A stretch of DNA of 64,000 nucleotides. Source: Mixophyes australis. Lineage: Eukaryota; Chordata; Amphibia; Anura; Limnodynastidae. The translations under genes and the position numbers were made by a program. This document shows positions 54,736 to 64,000 of the stretch, piece by piece; position 1 is the first letter of the stretch; each line of letters starts with the position of its first letter. A model generated the notes under the pieces. The model was given only the letters and a program-made list of their open reading frames with translations, was not told the DNA's origin and searched no databases. The stretch is taken from positions 88,862,418 to 88,926,417 of the forward strand of contig JAVHZZ010000003.1 of NCBI GenBank assembly GCA_036250195.1, written 5' to 3'.

Positions 54736-55615
54736 TGGAGCTTGTAGGGACCCTCTTTAGGGGGTTTACCTTGGATGTCTGTGCTTATTCAAAGAACAGG
54801 CAAATACACTTAGACAAAAGTTTGAAGAAAGAAAATATGAACCAGAACATCTCAACAGAGAACTGGAGAAAACAGAATCTGAAAAGGGAAGACCTTCTCT
54901 CCTCCAAACCCAAAGAGACAGGAAGAAAAGAAACCACTACACCCTGCTTCATCACAAACTACCAAAGCCACCACAGGAGATTAGAAAATATCCTAAGAAA
55001 ACACTGTCACATCCTACTCCAGGACGACCAGATAAAGGAATTGCTACCACCGCAACCAAGAATAGTATACAGAAAAGCGAAAAACCTGAAAAACATGCTT
55101 ACGGCCAGCTTCCTCCCAGTAGAAGAAAAGAGACCTGGATGAAGGAAGGAAAGAAGGGTTTTTACCACTGCAACCGGTACATAGCCTGCAGAACAGCGAA
55201 ACCCAGCTCAACCAAACCCACCACCAGTTTTATCTCCAATTTCAACGGAAGCACACACAAGATAGAAGAAAAAATAACTTGCGACTCCACGGGAATCATC
55301 CATCTGCTATAATGCCCCTGCGGACTACAATACGTAGGAAGAACAATTAGAGACCTCAAGACCAGGATTCCAGAACACATAAGAAACATAAAAAGAGTAC
55401 AGAATCACAGCGTCTCAGAACATTTTAGGACAAACCACAACCAAGACCCCACAGGACTAATAGTTACAGGCATCAAACAAGTCCCAAAACCATGGAGAGG
55501 AGGCGACTTCATCAAACTCATCTCAAAGGAAAAGCAAAATGATACACAAAATGGGAACCCTAACCCCGAAAGGCCTCAACATAGATTTCGATCCTGGAAC
55601 TTTCCTTTAAGTAAG
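54735..55615 (+). pseudogene. Penelope-like RT C-terminus and GIY-YIG endonuclease, decayed
   Basis: 54735-55142 gives RT C-terminal text (HRRLENILRKHCHILLQDDQ, QPRIVYRKAKNLKN). After a frame change, a CxxC-like region (KGFYHCNRYIACR) is followed by IIHLL, a stop codon, CPCGLQYVGRTIRDLKTRIP with EHI: the GIY-YIG nuclease core, here in the form LQYVG...R. Then HSVSEHFRTNHNQDP and GITKQVPKPWRGGD-like text follows. The in-frame stop before CPCG and the missing N-terminal RT make it non-functional. Confidence 0.8.
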
Positions 55616-55794
55616 TATGAAAATCCATAAAACAATCCGAAACTCTGAGCTACTCCCAAAGCATCTGCCACACCCCCCCCAACAAAAACAAACCAAAAAG
55701 TGCATCATACAGTCCCCCCCCCCCCAACTAAAAAAAAATATAAAGCCACCTAAAAAAACTTCCTTAAAATCTACTCATACAAAGACCATTCCTA

Positions 55795-56300
55795 TCACTG
55801 CATCCCCCTCCCCAATAAACCCCGTAATTGCCAACTCCAGCCCCCCACCAAATCCATCCACTTAAATCCTTTAACAGTTAATTATACCAAATACACTAAT
55901 AATATACTCCTGTATTATTAGAACCCAAGCGAATAAATCACTCTTAAATTAGCAATTTCCGCAAATGAAAATACCATTCATCCACATTGAATAGACCAGC
56001 TGTAAAACATATCATCCACACTCACTAGACTCGGTTAACACGCCCCCGTAAAAGAATTTTCATCCCATCAAATTATACATGTCCATAATAAAATACTACA
56101 CACCAGCAACACAGAAATTCTAAAAACATGTAAAAAAATATGTGTAATAGAAGCTAAATCATCAATTATAAAAGACCTGTTAAAACACGCCCCCCCCTTC
56201 CCGTCCCATAAAATAAGATACAAAAACATATCCTAATCAACAATTATTGCCCATCCAATCCCTTCTCCCTCCCCACTCCCAATTCCCCTCCCATTCAAAC
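55795..56300 (+). repeat. Penelope terminal repeat, copy 1 (left of the hAT)
   Basis: Colinear with 62925-63435 (for example AAATCCATCCACTTAAATCC, ACACGCCCCCGTAAAAGAA, CCTCCCCACTCCCAATTCCC). It continues after the hAT at 62897-62925. Pyrimidine- and A-rich, non-coding. Confidence 0.85.
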
Positions 56301-56593
56301 TAGGGATGTGCACCGGCGACTTTTGAGGTCTCGTGTTTTGTGTTTTGGATCCGGATTTTCATTATTTTTGGGGTTCGGATTTGTCTCGCAAAACACTTGA
56401 CGAAAGGTCTCGGTTCGGATTTAAGGTTTTGGATTCGGATTTTTTTTTGGAAAAAACATAAAAAGTTTAAAAATCAAGTTTTTGGGCTTATTGTCACTCC
56501 TATGCTATTAGTAACCTCAATAACATTCAATAACAAGCATTTCCACTAATTTACAGTGTATTCTGAACACCTCACAATATAGTTATTAGTCCA

Positions 56594-57535
56594 AAACGTT
56601 GCAACGAGGTATCTTTCTGGACTGCGTAGAGGAGTGGGTCACCACAATATATATAATAAGAAAACCATCAACTTGTATGATTCGCACCAATAAATGTACC
56701 TGGACTGCGTAGAGGAGTGGGTCACCACAATATATATTAAAAACCCTGAACTTTTATGATTCGCACCAATAAATGTACCTGGACTGCGTAGAGGAGTGGG
56801 TCACCACAATATATATTAAAAACCCTGAACTTTTATGATTTGCACCAATAAATGTATCTGGACTGCGTAGAGGAGTGGGTCACCACAATATATATTAAAA
56901 ACCCTGAACTTTTATGAATCGCACCAATAAATGTACCTGGACTGCGTAGAGGAGTGGGTCACCACAATATATATTAAAAACCCTGAACTTTTATGAATCG
57001 CACCAATAAATGTACCTGGACTGCGTAGAGGAGTGGGTCACCACAATATATATTAAAAACCCTGAACTTTTATGAATCGCACCAATAAATGTACCTGGAC
57101 TGCGTAGAGGAGTGGGTCACCACAATATATATTAAAAAACCCTGAACTTTTATGATTTGCACCAATAAATGTATCTGGACTGCGTAGAGGAGTGGGTCAC
57201 CACAATATATATTAAAAACCCTGAACTTTTATGAATCGCACCAATAAATGTACCTGGACTGCGTAGAGGAGTGGGTCACCACAATATATATTAAAAACCC
57301 TGAACTTTTATGATTCGCACCAATAAATGTATCTGGACTGCGTAGAGGAGTGGGTCACCACAATATATATAATAAGAAAACCATCAACTTGTATGATTCG
57401 CACCAATAAATGTACCTGGACTGCGTAGAGGAGTGGGTCACCACAATATATATTAAAAACCCTGAACTTTTATGATTCGCACCAATAAATGTACCTGGAC
57501 TGCGTAGAGGAGTGGGCACTGGGCACCACAATAAA
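56594..57535. repeat. 79-bp subterminal tandem repeat, about 12 units
   Basis: GGACTGCGTAGAGGAGTGGG recurs every 79 bp (83 bp in the variants with ATAAGAAAACCATCAACTTG) from 56619 to 57497. Near-identical units indicate recent expansion. It is at the 3' side of the transposase gene, near the left terminus of the hAT. Confidence 0.92.
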
Positions 57536-57730
57536 ATATATAAAAAACCTTCAACAGGTCTGCATTACACTACACATACGGCTGCTCCTCCATCCTCTCC
57601 ATCATATACATGTTGGAGTTTTAGCGTGTGACAACCTCTTGTTTTTGATAATGTCAGTGCATTTTGAATTTTTTTCAATTTGCCCCACACCACTGAATGT
57701 ACTTTATCTATGATACGCATCTATCTATCT

Positions 57731-58130
57731 TGACTGCGTAGTGTGGTGGCCCCGGTACACAATTTGGTACCGAGGCCACAATATAATTAAAAAACCCTCC
57801 ACGTGTCAGAATTCCACCAAAAAAGGGTATGGACTGCGTAGTGTGGTGGCCCCGGTACACAATTTGGTACCGAGGCCACAATATAATTAAAAAACCCTCC
57901 ACATGTCAGAATTCCACCAAAAAAGGGTATGGACTGTGTAGTGTGGTGGCCCCGGTACACAATTTGGTACCGAGGCCACAATATAATTAAAAAACCCTCC
58001 ACGTGTCAGAATTCCACCAAAAAAGGGTATGGACTGCGTAGTGTGGTGGCCCCGGTACACAATTTGGTACCGAGGCCACAATATAATTAAAAAATTGGGC
58101 ATCAACTGTCACCGTTGTTTAATATCTGAT
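57731..58130. repeat. 100-bp subterminal tandem repeat, four units
   Basis: GACTGCGTAGTGTGGTGGCC repeats at 57732, 57832, 57932 and 58032, exactly 100 bp apart, with a diverged fifth near 58142. Each unit holds the inverted pair GGCCCCGGTAC / GGTACCGAGGCC. Read on the - strand it gives WPRYQIVYRGH, similar to CPRYQIPSRFH of the transposase (residues 427-437). It makes repetitive open frames that are not genes. Confidence 0.92.
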
Positions 58131-58712
58131 ACACCTAAATATGGACTGCACAGTGGAGTGGCCCCGGTAGTAAATTTGGTGCCGGGGCCACAATACCTCC
58201 TCCAACTTCCAAGTGTAGTGTTTATAAAGACAGACAGTGGCGAAGTGTTATTAGTTGACTTTCTTAACCCTAAAATTGTCCCTGTTGCAAATATTCGTGC
58301 AATAGACAGTTACTTTTTTATTGAAAGACTCAAGCTTTCAAGTGTAGTGTTTATAAAATATAAACAACAATACAGTAGTTTTAGAGCACGTCAATACCTC
58401 TTGTTTTAAATTATGACAGGGCATTTTACTTTTGGTTTAATTTCTTGAATTTTTTTAAATTTGGTTTTACTTTTTGAACATGGCAAACGACTGTTGATTG
58501 GTCATATAATGCAAAAAAAAAAGTTCCAAGATGGAATTGTCCTTGGGCCCTCACACCCACCCTTATGTTGTTGAAATAGGACATGCACACTTTAACAAAC
58601 CAATCATTTCAGCGACAGGGCCTACCAAACAACTTTGGCTGAAATGATTGGTTTGTTTGGGCCCCCACACCAAAAAAGCTATTCATCTCTCCCTGTACAG
58701 ACTAAACAGGCT

Positions 58713-61700
58713 CTACTGAGGCAAGATGTCGTCCTCATCCTCAACCTCTGATTCCTCTCCCCCTACAGTGTGTACTTCCTCCTCATCACACATTATCAAT
58801 TCGTCCCCGCTGGACTCCACAACCACAGGTCCCTCTGTAGTATCTGGAGGGCAGTGCTGTACTTCATTGAGGAATTGATTATTCATTTTTATAAACATCA
58901 TTTTTTCAACGTTGTGAGGAAGCAACCTCCTTCGCCGCTCACTGACCAGGTTCCCCGCTGCACTAAAAACTCTTTCCGAGTACACACTGGAGGGGGGAAA
59001 ACTCAGGTAAAATAGAGCCAGTTTGTACAGGGGCTTCCAAACTGCCTTTTTTTCCTGCCAGTAACAATATGGACTGTCTGACATGTCTACTTGGATGGTG
59101 TCAGCAAAGTAATCATCCACAATTTTTTCTATTGTGACAGCATCCAATGCAGCGAGAGTAGACATGTCTGCAATGGTTGGCAGGTCCTTCAGTCCGGACC
59201 AGATGTTATCAGCATCCCCGCCAGTGCCTCTTTTGGGAAAACTGAGCTTTTTCCTCGCAGCCATAGATGTGGAAGAAAATGAGGGTGGAGCTGTTGGCAT
59301 GTCACGGTCCTCTTCAGAGGACAATCTCCTGACCAGCAGGTCTTTGCACCGCTGTAGACTTGTGTCCGCCGGAAACAGAGACACAACATATGCTTTAAAC
59401 CGAGGATCGAGCACGGTGGCCAGAATGTATTCCTCTGACTTTAAAAGAGTGACCACCCTCGGATCCTGGCAAAGCGTACGAAGGGCTACATCCACAAGAG
59501 CTACATGCTTGGTGTAATCGCAATGGCTTACCAGCTCCTCCCTCACTTTCTCCAGCTGCTTCTGCAACAGCCTGATCAGGGGAATGACCTGACTCAAGCT
59601 GGCAGTGTCGGAACTGACTTCTCGTGTGGCAAGTTCAAATGGCTGCAGAACCTTGCACAACACGGAAATCAGTCTCCACTGCGCTTGACTGAGGCGCATC
59701 CCCACTCCTTTGCCTATGTCGTAGGTGGCTGTGTAGGCCTGAATGGCCTTTTGCTGCTCCTCCATCCTCTGCAGCATATAGAGGGTGGAGTTCCAGCGCG
59801 TCACAACCTCTTGTTTGATGTGATGGCAGGGCATGTTCATGCTTTTTTGATGTGCCTCTAGTCTGCGGTAGGCACTGGCTGAATGCCGAAAGTGTCCAGC
59901 AATTTTGCGCGCCACCGCAAGCATCTCCTGCACACCCCTGTCACTCTTGAGGTAATGCTGCACCACCAAATTAATGGTGTGGGCAAAACATGGGACGTGC
60001 TGGAAATTGCCCATATTTAATGCCCGCACAATGTTACTGGCATTGTCTGACACCACAAATCCCCATGAGAGTCTAAGTGGGGTAAGCCACTGGGAGATAA
60101 TTTCCCTCATTTTCTCTAATATGTTGTCAGCGTTGTGCCTCTTATTAAAGCCTGTAATACACAATGTTGCCTGCCTTTGCACGAGCAGCCATTTTGTAGT
60201 TGCTGCTACTGATGCAGCTGTTGCTGTTGCTGCGGAAGGGGATGCATCTACCCAGTGGGCTGTCACAGTCATATAGTCCTTCGTTTGCCCAGAACCACTT
60301 GTCCACATGTCCGTGGTTAAGTGGACAGTGGGTACAACCGCATTTTTTAGAGCACTGAGGACATTTGATCGTACTTCTCTGTACATCTTTGGTATCGCCT
60401 GCCTAGTGAAGTGGAATCTCGACGGGATTTGGTACCGGGGACACAATACCTCCATCAACCCTCTAAATCCCACTCCACTGATGGCGGACACCGGGCGCAC
60501 GTCTAACACCAACATTGCAGTTACAGCCGCAGTTATACGCTTTGCAATAGGGTGACTACTATCGTATTTTGTGGTCATGGCAAACGACTGTTGGACGGTC
60601 AATTGTTTTGTGAAAGACTTAGCGGTCTTACGACTTCCCCTCTGGGAAGATGACCGACTAACAGCAGCAACAGCAGCAGTGGCAGTAGTAGGCGTACCGC
60701 TGCAGGATTCCTCGGATGAATCCCGTATTGAGGAGGACTCAGTCTGGCTGCTGACTTGGGCTGCAGGACTGAATCTGATGGAGATTGTGGAGGAAGTTGA
60801 CGAGGAGGGTGTTGCTGGTGTGTATCCAACTGGACCACGGGATTTAGGTGTCCCTGTACCGATGAGGGTCCTAGCCCCAGTTCCTGAACTAACCACTGAA
60901 CTATGAAGGTTATTCAGGTGACGTATAAGGGAGGATGTTCCTAGGTGGGCAAGATCCTTACCCCTGCTTATTTGAGCTTTACATAAGCTACATATGGCCA
61001 TACATTGGTTGTCTGGATTTGGATAAAAATAACTCCAGACCGAAGAGGTGCATTTTTTGGTCTTCTGACCAGGCATGACGATGGGCTTTTTCATCTCATG
61101 GACATCAGCTGTTTCCCCCCCTGGTGCCTCATTTACAATAACCACATCACCATCCTCATCATCAAGTTCCTCCACAGCGCCAGCTACATCATCAATAGCC
61201 TCCTCCCGAGCCACCTCTTCCCGTACAGTGATGGGAAGGTCAGGCTTGACAACCACCAACATCCTTGGACTCGCCTTGTGGATTTGTGATAATTTCTCTT
61301 TAGAAGGCAGAGTTGTTTGCTGTTTTGTTGCTGACAGCATAACTCTCTTCAATTTTTTGTAGGGGGGGGGAGGAGGAGGAGGGCTATGATCCATGGGTGA
61401 AGCTGAACCACTAGTCATGAACACGGGCCAGGGCCTAAGCCGTTCCTTGCCACTCCGTGTCGTAAATGGCATATTGGCAACTTTACGTTTCTCCTCAGAT
61501 GATTTTAAGTTTCTCTTTTTGCTACTTTTTCTTAACTTGGGCTTTTTGGATTTTACATGCCCGGTACTACGAGATTGGGCATCGGGCTTGGAAGACGACG
61601 TTGATGGCATTTCATCGTCTATGTCATGACTAGTGGCAGCAGCTTCAGCATTAGGAGGAAGTGGGTCTTGATCTTTCCCTACTTTATCCTCCAAATTTTT

Positions 61701-61721
61701 GGTCTCCATTATATGTAGCAC
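58713..61721 (-). CDS. hAT transposase with BED finger, 1002 aa, uninterrupted
   Basis: Transposase for cut-and-paste movement of its element. Residues 1-220 are disordered, with basic KKPKLRKSSKKR (about 59-70), the block MPFTTRSGKERLRP (84-97) and a proline run (114-120). A BED zinc finger spans about 224-274, with C244, C247, H268 and H273. The RNase H-like catalytic fold runs from about 460, with D471 (TTDMW), D559 (SDNASN), C578/H581 (CFAHTINL) and R642-W643. E916 lies in SERVFSAAG, where hAT enzymes carry their third catalytic acid, followed by the dimerisation region to about 947. The acidic C-terminus ends DEDDILPQ. All catalytic positions appear present. The start at 61721 gives MLHIMETK; M5 is an alternative start. 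It resembles ZBED-type domesticated relatives, but terminal repeats show this is a transposon gene. Confidence 0.93.
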   Translation of the reverse strand: MLHIMETKNLEDKVGKDQDPLPPNAEAAATSHDIDDEMPSTSSSKPDAQSRSTGHVKSKKPKLRKSSKKRNLKSSEEKRKVANMPFTTRSGKERLRPWPVFMTSGSASPMDHSPPPPPPPYKKLKRVMLSATKQQTTLPSKEKLSQIHKASPRMLVVVKPDLPITVREEVAREEAIDDVAGAVEELDDEDGDVVIVNEAPGGETADVHEMKKPIVMPGQKTKKCTSSVWSYFYPNPDNQCMAICSLCKAQISRGKDLAHLGTSSLIRHLNNLHSSVVSSGTGARTLIGTGTPKSRGPVGYTPATPSSSTSSTISIRFSPAAQVSSQTESSSIRDSSEESCSGTPTTATAAVAAVSRSSSQRGSRKTAKSFTKQLTVQQSFAMTTKYDSSHPIAKRITAAVTAMLVLDVRPVSAISGVGFRGLMEVLCPRYQIPSRFHFTRQAIPKMYREVRSNVLSALKNAVVPTVHLTTDMWTSGSGQTKDYMTVTAHWVDASPSAATATAASVAATTKWLLVQRQATLCITGFNKRHNADNILEKMREIISQWLTPLRLSWGFVVSDNASNIVRALNMGNFQHVPCFAHTINLVVQHYLKSDRGVQEMLAVARKIAGHFRHSASAYRRLEAHQKSMNMPCHHIKQEVVTRWNSTLYMLQRMEEQQKAIQAYTATYDIGKGVGMRLSQAQWRLISVLCKVLQPFELATREVSSDTASLSQVIPLIRLLQKQLEKVREELVSHCDYTKHVALVDVALRTLCQDPRVVTLLKSEEYILATVLDPRFKAYVVSLFPADTSLQRCKDLLVRRLSSEEDRDMPTAPPSFSSTSMAARKKLSFPKRGTGGDADNIWSGLKDLPTIADMSTLAALDAVTIEKIVDDYFADTIQVDMSDSPYCYWQEKKAVWKPLYKLALFYLSFPPSSVYSERVFSAAGNLVSERRRRLLPHNVEKMMFIKMNNQFLNEVQHCPPDTTEGPVVVESSGDELIMCDEEEVHTVGGEESEVEDEDDILPQ

Positions 61722-62640
61722 AAGATACTGCAGAATGTGTGAACTTGGTAATATTGCAGTACCAATGGACTTATACTGCTGGATTGGTTTTGCAAATTTG
61801 GTTATAATTATATATATTTTTTTTAATTTTTAATTTTTAATTTTTTTTTACTTTTTTTTTTATTTTTTAAAAACTTGGGAATAATGGGGAAATAACTATG
61901 CCCTTAGAAGCACAGAGCACAGGACACAGCACCACTGGACTGATACTGCAGAATGTGTGAACTTTGTAATATTGCAGTACCAATGGACTTATACTGCTGG
62001 ATTGGTTTTGCAAATTTGGTTATAATTATATATTTTTTTTTTAATTTTTAATTTTTTTTTACTTTTTTTTTATTTTTTAAAAACTTGGGAATAATGGGGA
62101 AATAACTATGCCCTTAGAAGCACAGAGCACAGGACACAGCACCACTGGACTGAACAGGACACGGCACAGGACCCAGCAGCACTACGGAACTCAGCAGGAC
62201 AGAGCACAGGACACAGCACCACTGGACTGATACTGCAGAATGTGTGAACTTTGTAATATATATTGCAGTAGCACTGGACTTTTACTGCTGAATGTGTGAA
62301 CTTGGTAATATTGCAGTACCAATGGGCTTATACTGCAGGATTGGTTGTGCAAATTTTGTGGTAATTGAAAAAAATAAAATTAGTTTTTGGTATTTTTTAA
62401 AATAACTTTTTTTTACTTTTTTAAACACAGGGGAATATTGGGGAAATAACTATGCCCTTAGAAGCACAGGACACAGCACCACTGGACTGAACAGGACACA
62501 GCACAGGACCCAGCAGCACCACTGACCTCAGAAGGACAGAGCACAGCACACAGCACCACTGGACTGATACTGCAGAACACAGCACAGCACAGCACAGAAC
62601 TAAACAGCACAGCACAGAACTAAACAGCACAGCACGAGAT
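61722..62640. repeat. hAT right subterminal region with about 220-bp repeats
   Basis: GTGTGAACTTTGTAATATTG, TGGACTTATACTGC, long A/T runs and GCCCTTAGAAGCACAG recur at about 61736, 61956 and, partially, 62240 and 62296. CAGCAC-rich short repeats follow to 62640. This is the likely 5' flank and promoter region of the transposase gene on the - strand. Confidence 0.8.
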
Positions 62641-62924
62641 CTACCAGGACAGAGGACCACCTAACACACCCTCCCTCTACCCTGATCAATGCCCGAGTGA
62701 AGATGGCGGCGACTAGCGGGGAATTTATAGGATCCGAGTATCGCGAGATCCGACAACGGGATTATGAGTCAGAGCCTCAGTTTCAGATTTGAATTTGGCG
62801 CCAATACCCGGATCTGTCTCGGATCCGACTCGGATCGGCAACGTTCGGGTGGGCTCGGATTTCATAAATCCGAGTGCGCTCATCCCTAATTCAAACCCGA
62901 ATGGACATCTCATCCAATCCCTAC

Positions 62925-63435
62925 CACATTGAACCCCATAATTGCCAACCCTAGCCCCTCCCCAAATCCATCCACTTAAATCCTCTAACAGCTAATTATA
63001 CCAAATAGACTAATAATATACTCCTTAATTATTAGAACTTATCCTTTAATACAGCCCCAGCGAATAGATCACTCTTAAATTGGCCATTACGCAAATAAAA
63101 ATACCCAATCATCCACATTGAATAGAACAGATGTAAACTAATCACCCACACTCATTAGACTCATTTCAACACGCCCCCGTAAAAGAAATATCATCCCATC
63201 AAACTATACATGACCACCATGTCCATAATAAAATATTTTGCCCCAGCAACACAGCAATCTTAAAAACTTGTCAAAAATTTGTTACACTGAGCAAAATCAT
63301 TAAATAAACAAGACCCGTTAAAACACGCCCCCCCCCTCCCGTCCCGTAAAGTAAAAACACATCCTAATCCATGATAATTGTCCATCCAATCCCTTTTCCC
63401 TCCCCACTCCCAATTCCCCTCCCATTCCAACCCGA
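62925..63435 (+). repeat. Penelope terminal repeat, copy 2
   Basis: Second, head-to-tail copy of 55795-56300, with small insertions and deletions. It is followed by what looks like the 5' leader of another Penelope unit. Confidence 0.85.
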
Positions 63436-63487
63436 TTGGACAACTCACCAAATCCTAGGAATATAAGTACCTGCACACAACACCACA

Positions 63488-63535
63488 GCCATATCACTGA
63501 GGATGTCTCCATACGAAACGTGTTGGATAAGACAC
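63488..63535 (+). ncRNA. Candidate hammerhead ribozyme core in Penelope repeat
   Basis: CTGAGGA (63497-63503) and, 11 nt later, CGAAACGTGT (63514-63523) fit the hammerhead core CUGANGA...GAAA with a very short palindrome-like stem III. TATC before and GATA after could give part of stem I. Penelope-like elements are known to carry minimal hammerheads of this kind in their terminal repeats. Stem II pairing (TGTC...ATAC) is weak here, so this copy may be degenerate. Confidence 0.35.
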
Positions 63536-64000
63536 ATCACCTACACCAGAAGACTCCAAAGAATCCCCACGCCATCATCGGACCATTGGCAAACCGCATC
63601 CACCCCCTGCACCAAAGAACTACCAAGGGGAAAGTGAAGAAGAAGCCAACGGTGAGCACAAACATCAGTGGAACGCACAGCCGTCTGTGCACTCCACCAG
63701 AAACCCGGAAGTTCAGCATTTGAACGCACAGTGCGTTCCAAGTGCCGAATAAGGAAGCCGCTCCGCCAAGCTACCACAGCAAAAAGAACCGAGAAAGAGC
63801 TACGCACCCTACAGATCTCCACTAGAGAAAGGAAGTGGACAACAATACAAAACTGCTCTTAAAAAAGCAACCATTCAAGAGCACGCCAGTAATATCCGCA
63901 GTGCATGCACACAATAAGTAACACATCACACCCACCCACACAGACCATTCAACCACCTATTACCCACATATACACACAGGGCCGGATTTACCACTATGCA
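63536..64000 (+). other. Probable 5' leader of a second Penelope unit; no gene called
   Basis: Follows the terminal repeat and candidate ribozyme. Contains an inverted pair GGAACGCACAG / CTGTGCACTCC region and GAACGCACAGTGCGTTC (63723-63739, a palindrome). No reverse-transcriptase motif before the window ends. Confidence 0.4.

Larger units (their letters stand above)
54735..56300 (+). mobile_element. Penelope-like element, 3' part
   Basis: The coding end of a Penelope-like retroelement (54735-55615) is followed by a non-coding repeat (55795-56300) that recurs at 62925-63435 beyond the hAT insertion. Tandem terminal repeats of this kind are typical of Penelope-like elements. Confidence 0.8.
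56301..62888 (-). mobile_element. Autonomous-looking hAT transposon, 6.6 kb (perfect 8-bp TSD)
   Basis: TAGGGATGTGCACC at the left and GTGCGCTCATCCCTA at the right are inverted. ATTCAAAC flanks both sides (56293-56300, 62889-62896). It carries one long uninterrupted transposase gene on the - strand, with tandem-repeat arrays on both sides. It sits inside a Penelope terminal repeat. Intact ends, duplication and gene argue for recent mobility. Confidence 0.95.

Noticed and set aside
57708..58105. Overlapping repetitive open frames on the - strand
   Set aside because: They are products of the 100-bp tandem repeat read in successive frames; not an independent gene.
60571..60906. Open frames on + opposite the hAT transposase
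   Set aside because: Shadow frames of the transposase gene with low-complexity translation.
58713..61721. Host ZBED-like domesticated gene
   Set aside because: The open frame lies inside terminal inverted repeats with a perfect 8-bp duplication, so it is a transposon gene in place.

Overview
The window is animal nuclear DNA from a repeat-rich vertebrate, most likely a frog. The evidence is one spliced vertebrate gene with long introns embedded in a mix typical of amphibians: DIRS with a tyrosine recombinase, an L1-type LINE, a chromodomain Ty3/gypsy element, a Penelope-like element, Tc1, many hAT and PIF/Harbinger-type MITEs, and V-SINE-like SINEs. There is no operon structure, and most open frames are decayed transposon genes.

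Host gene: a complete phospholipid scramblase (PLSCR1-type) lies on the + strand. Eight coding exons between 36284 and 49602 join without a frame break into 312 residues, and the 3' UTR ends near a poly(A) signal at 51791. The palmitoylation motif, nuclear-localisation-like segment, calcium loop and C-terminal membrane helix fall at the same residue numbers as in human PLSCR1. The left end (about 1630-2330) is colinear with the 3' UTR and downstream flank of this gene (about 51195-51970). A tandem PLSCR paralogue therefore probably ends inside the window, with a LINE inserted in its 3' UTR.

Layout: 0-5 kb paralogue 3' end plus LINE tails; 5.1-7.9 kb 5'-truncated L1-type LINE (- strand) with a 14-bp target duplication; 8.7-9.7 kb internally deleted Tc1; 9.7-12.4 kb an unclassified GC-rich block with a TATA/CRE/CCAAT promoter and an array of about 21 short hairpins; 14.6-21.8 kb SINE, LINE and MITEs; 22.6-27.8 kb chromovirus (- strand) followed by further LTR pieces and a BED-finger hAT; 30-33.5 kb decayed DIRS; 36.3-51.8 kb PLSCR with transposon-filled introns, including a 2.2-kb hAT in intron 2; 53.1-54.3 kb solo LTR; 54.7 kb to the end a Penelope-like element whose terminal repeat is split by a 6.6-kb hAT with an uninterrupted 1002-codon transposase.

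Most notable: (1) the hairpin array at 10482-11029, where stems change on both arms together while loops stay similar, downstream of a promoter whose CCAAT boxes also sit in hairpins; (2) the apparently intact autonomous hAT at 56301-62888, whose subterminal DNA carries degraded copies of pieces of its own transposase gene; (3) the tandem PLSCR duplication. All family assignments come from reading motifs and terminal repeats by eye; no database search was run.
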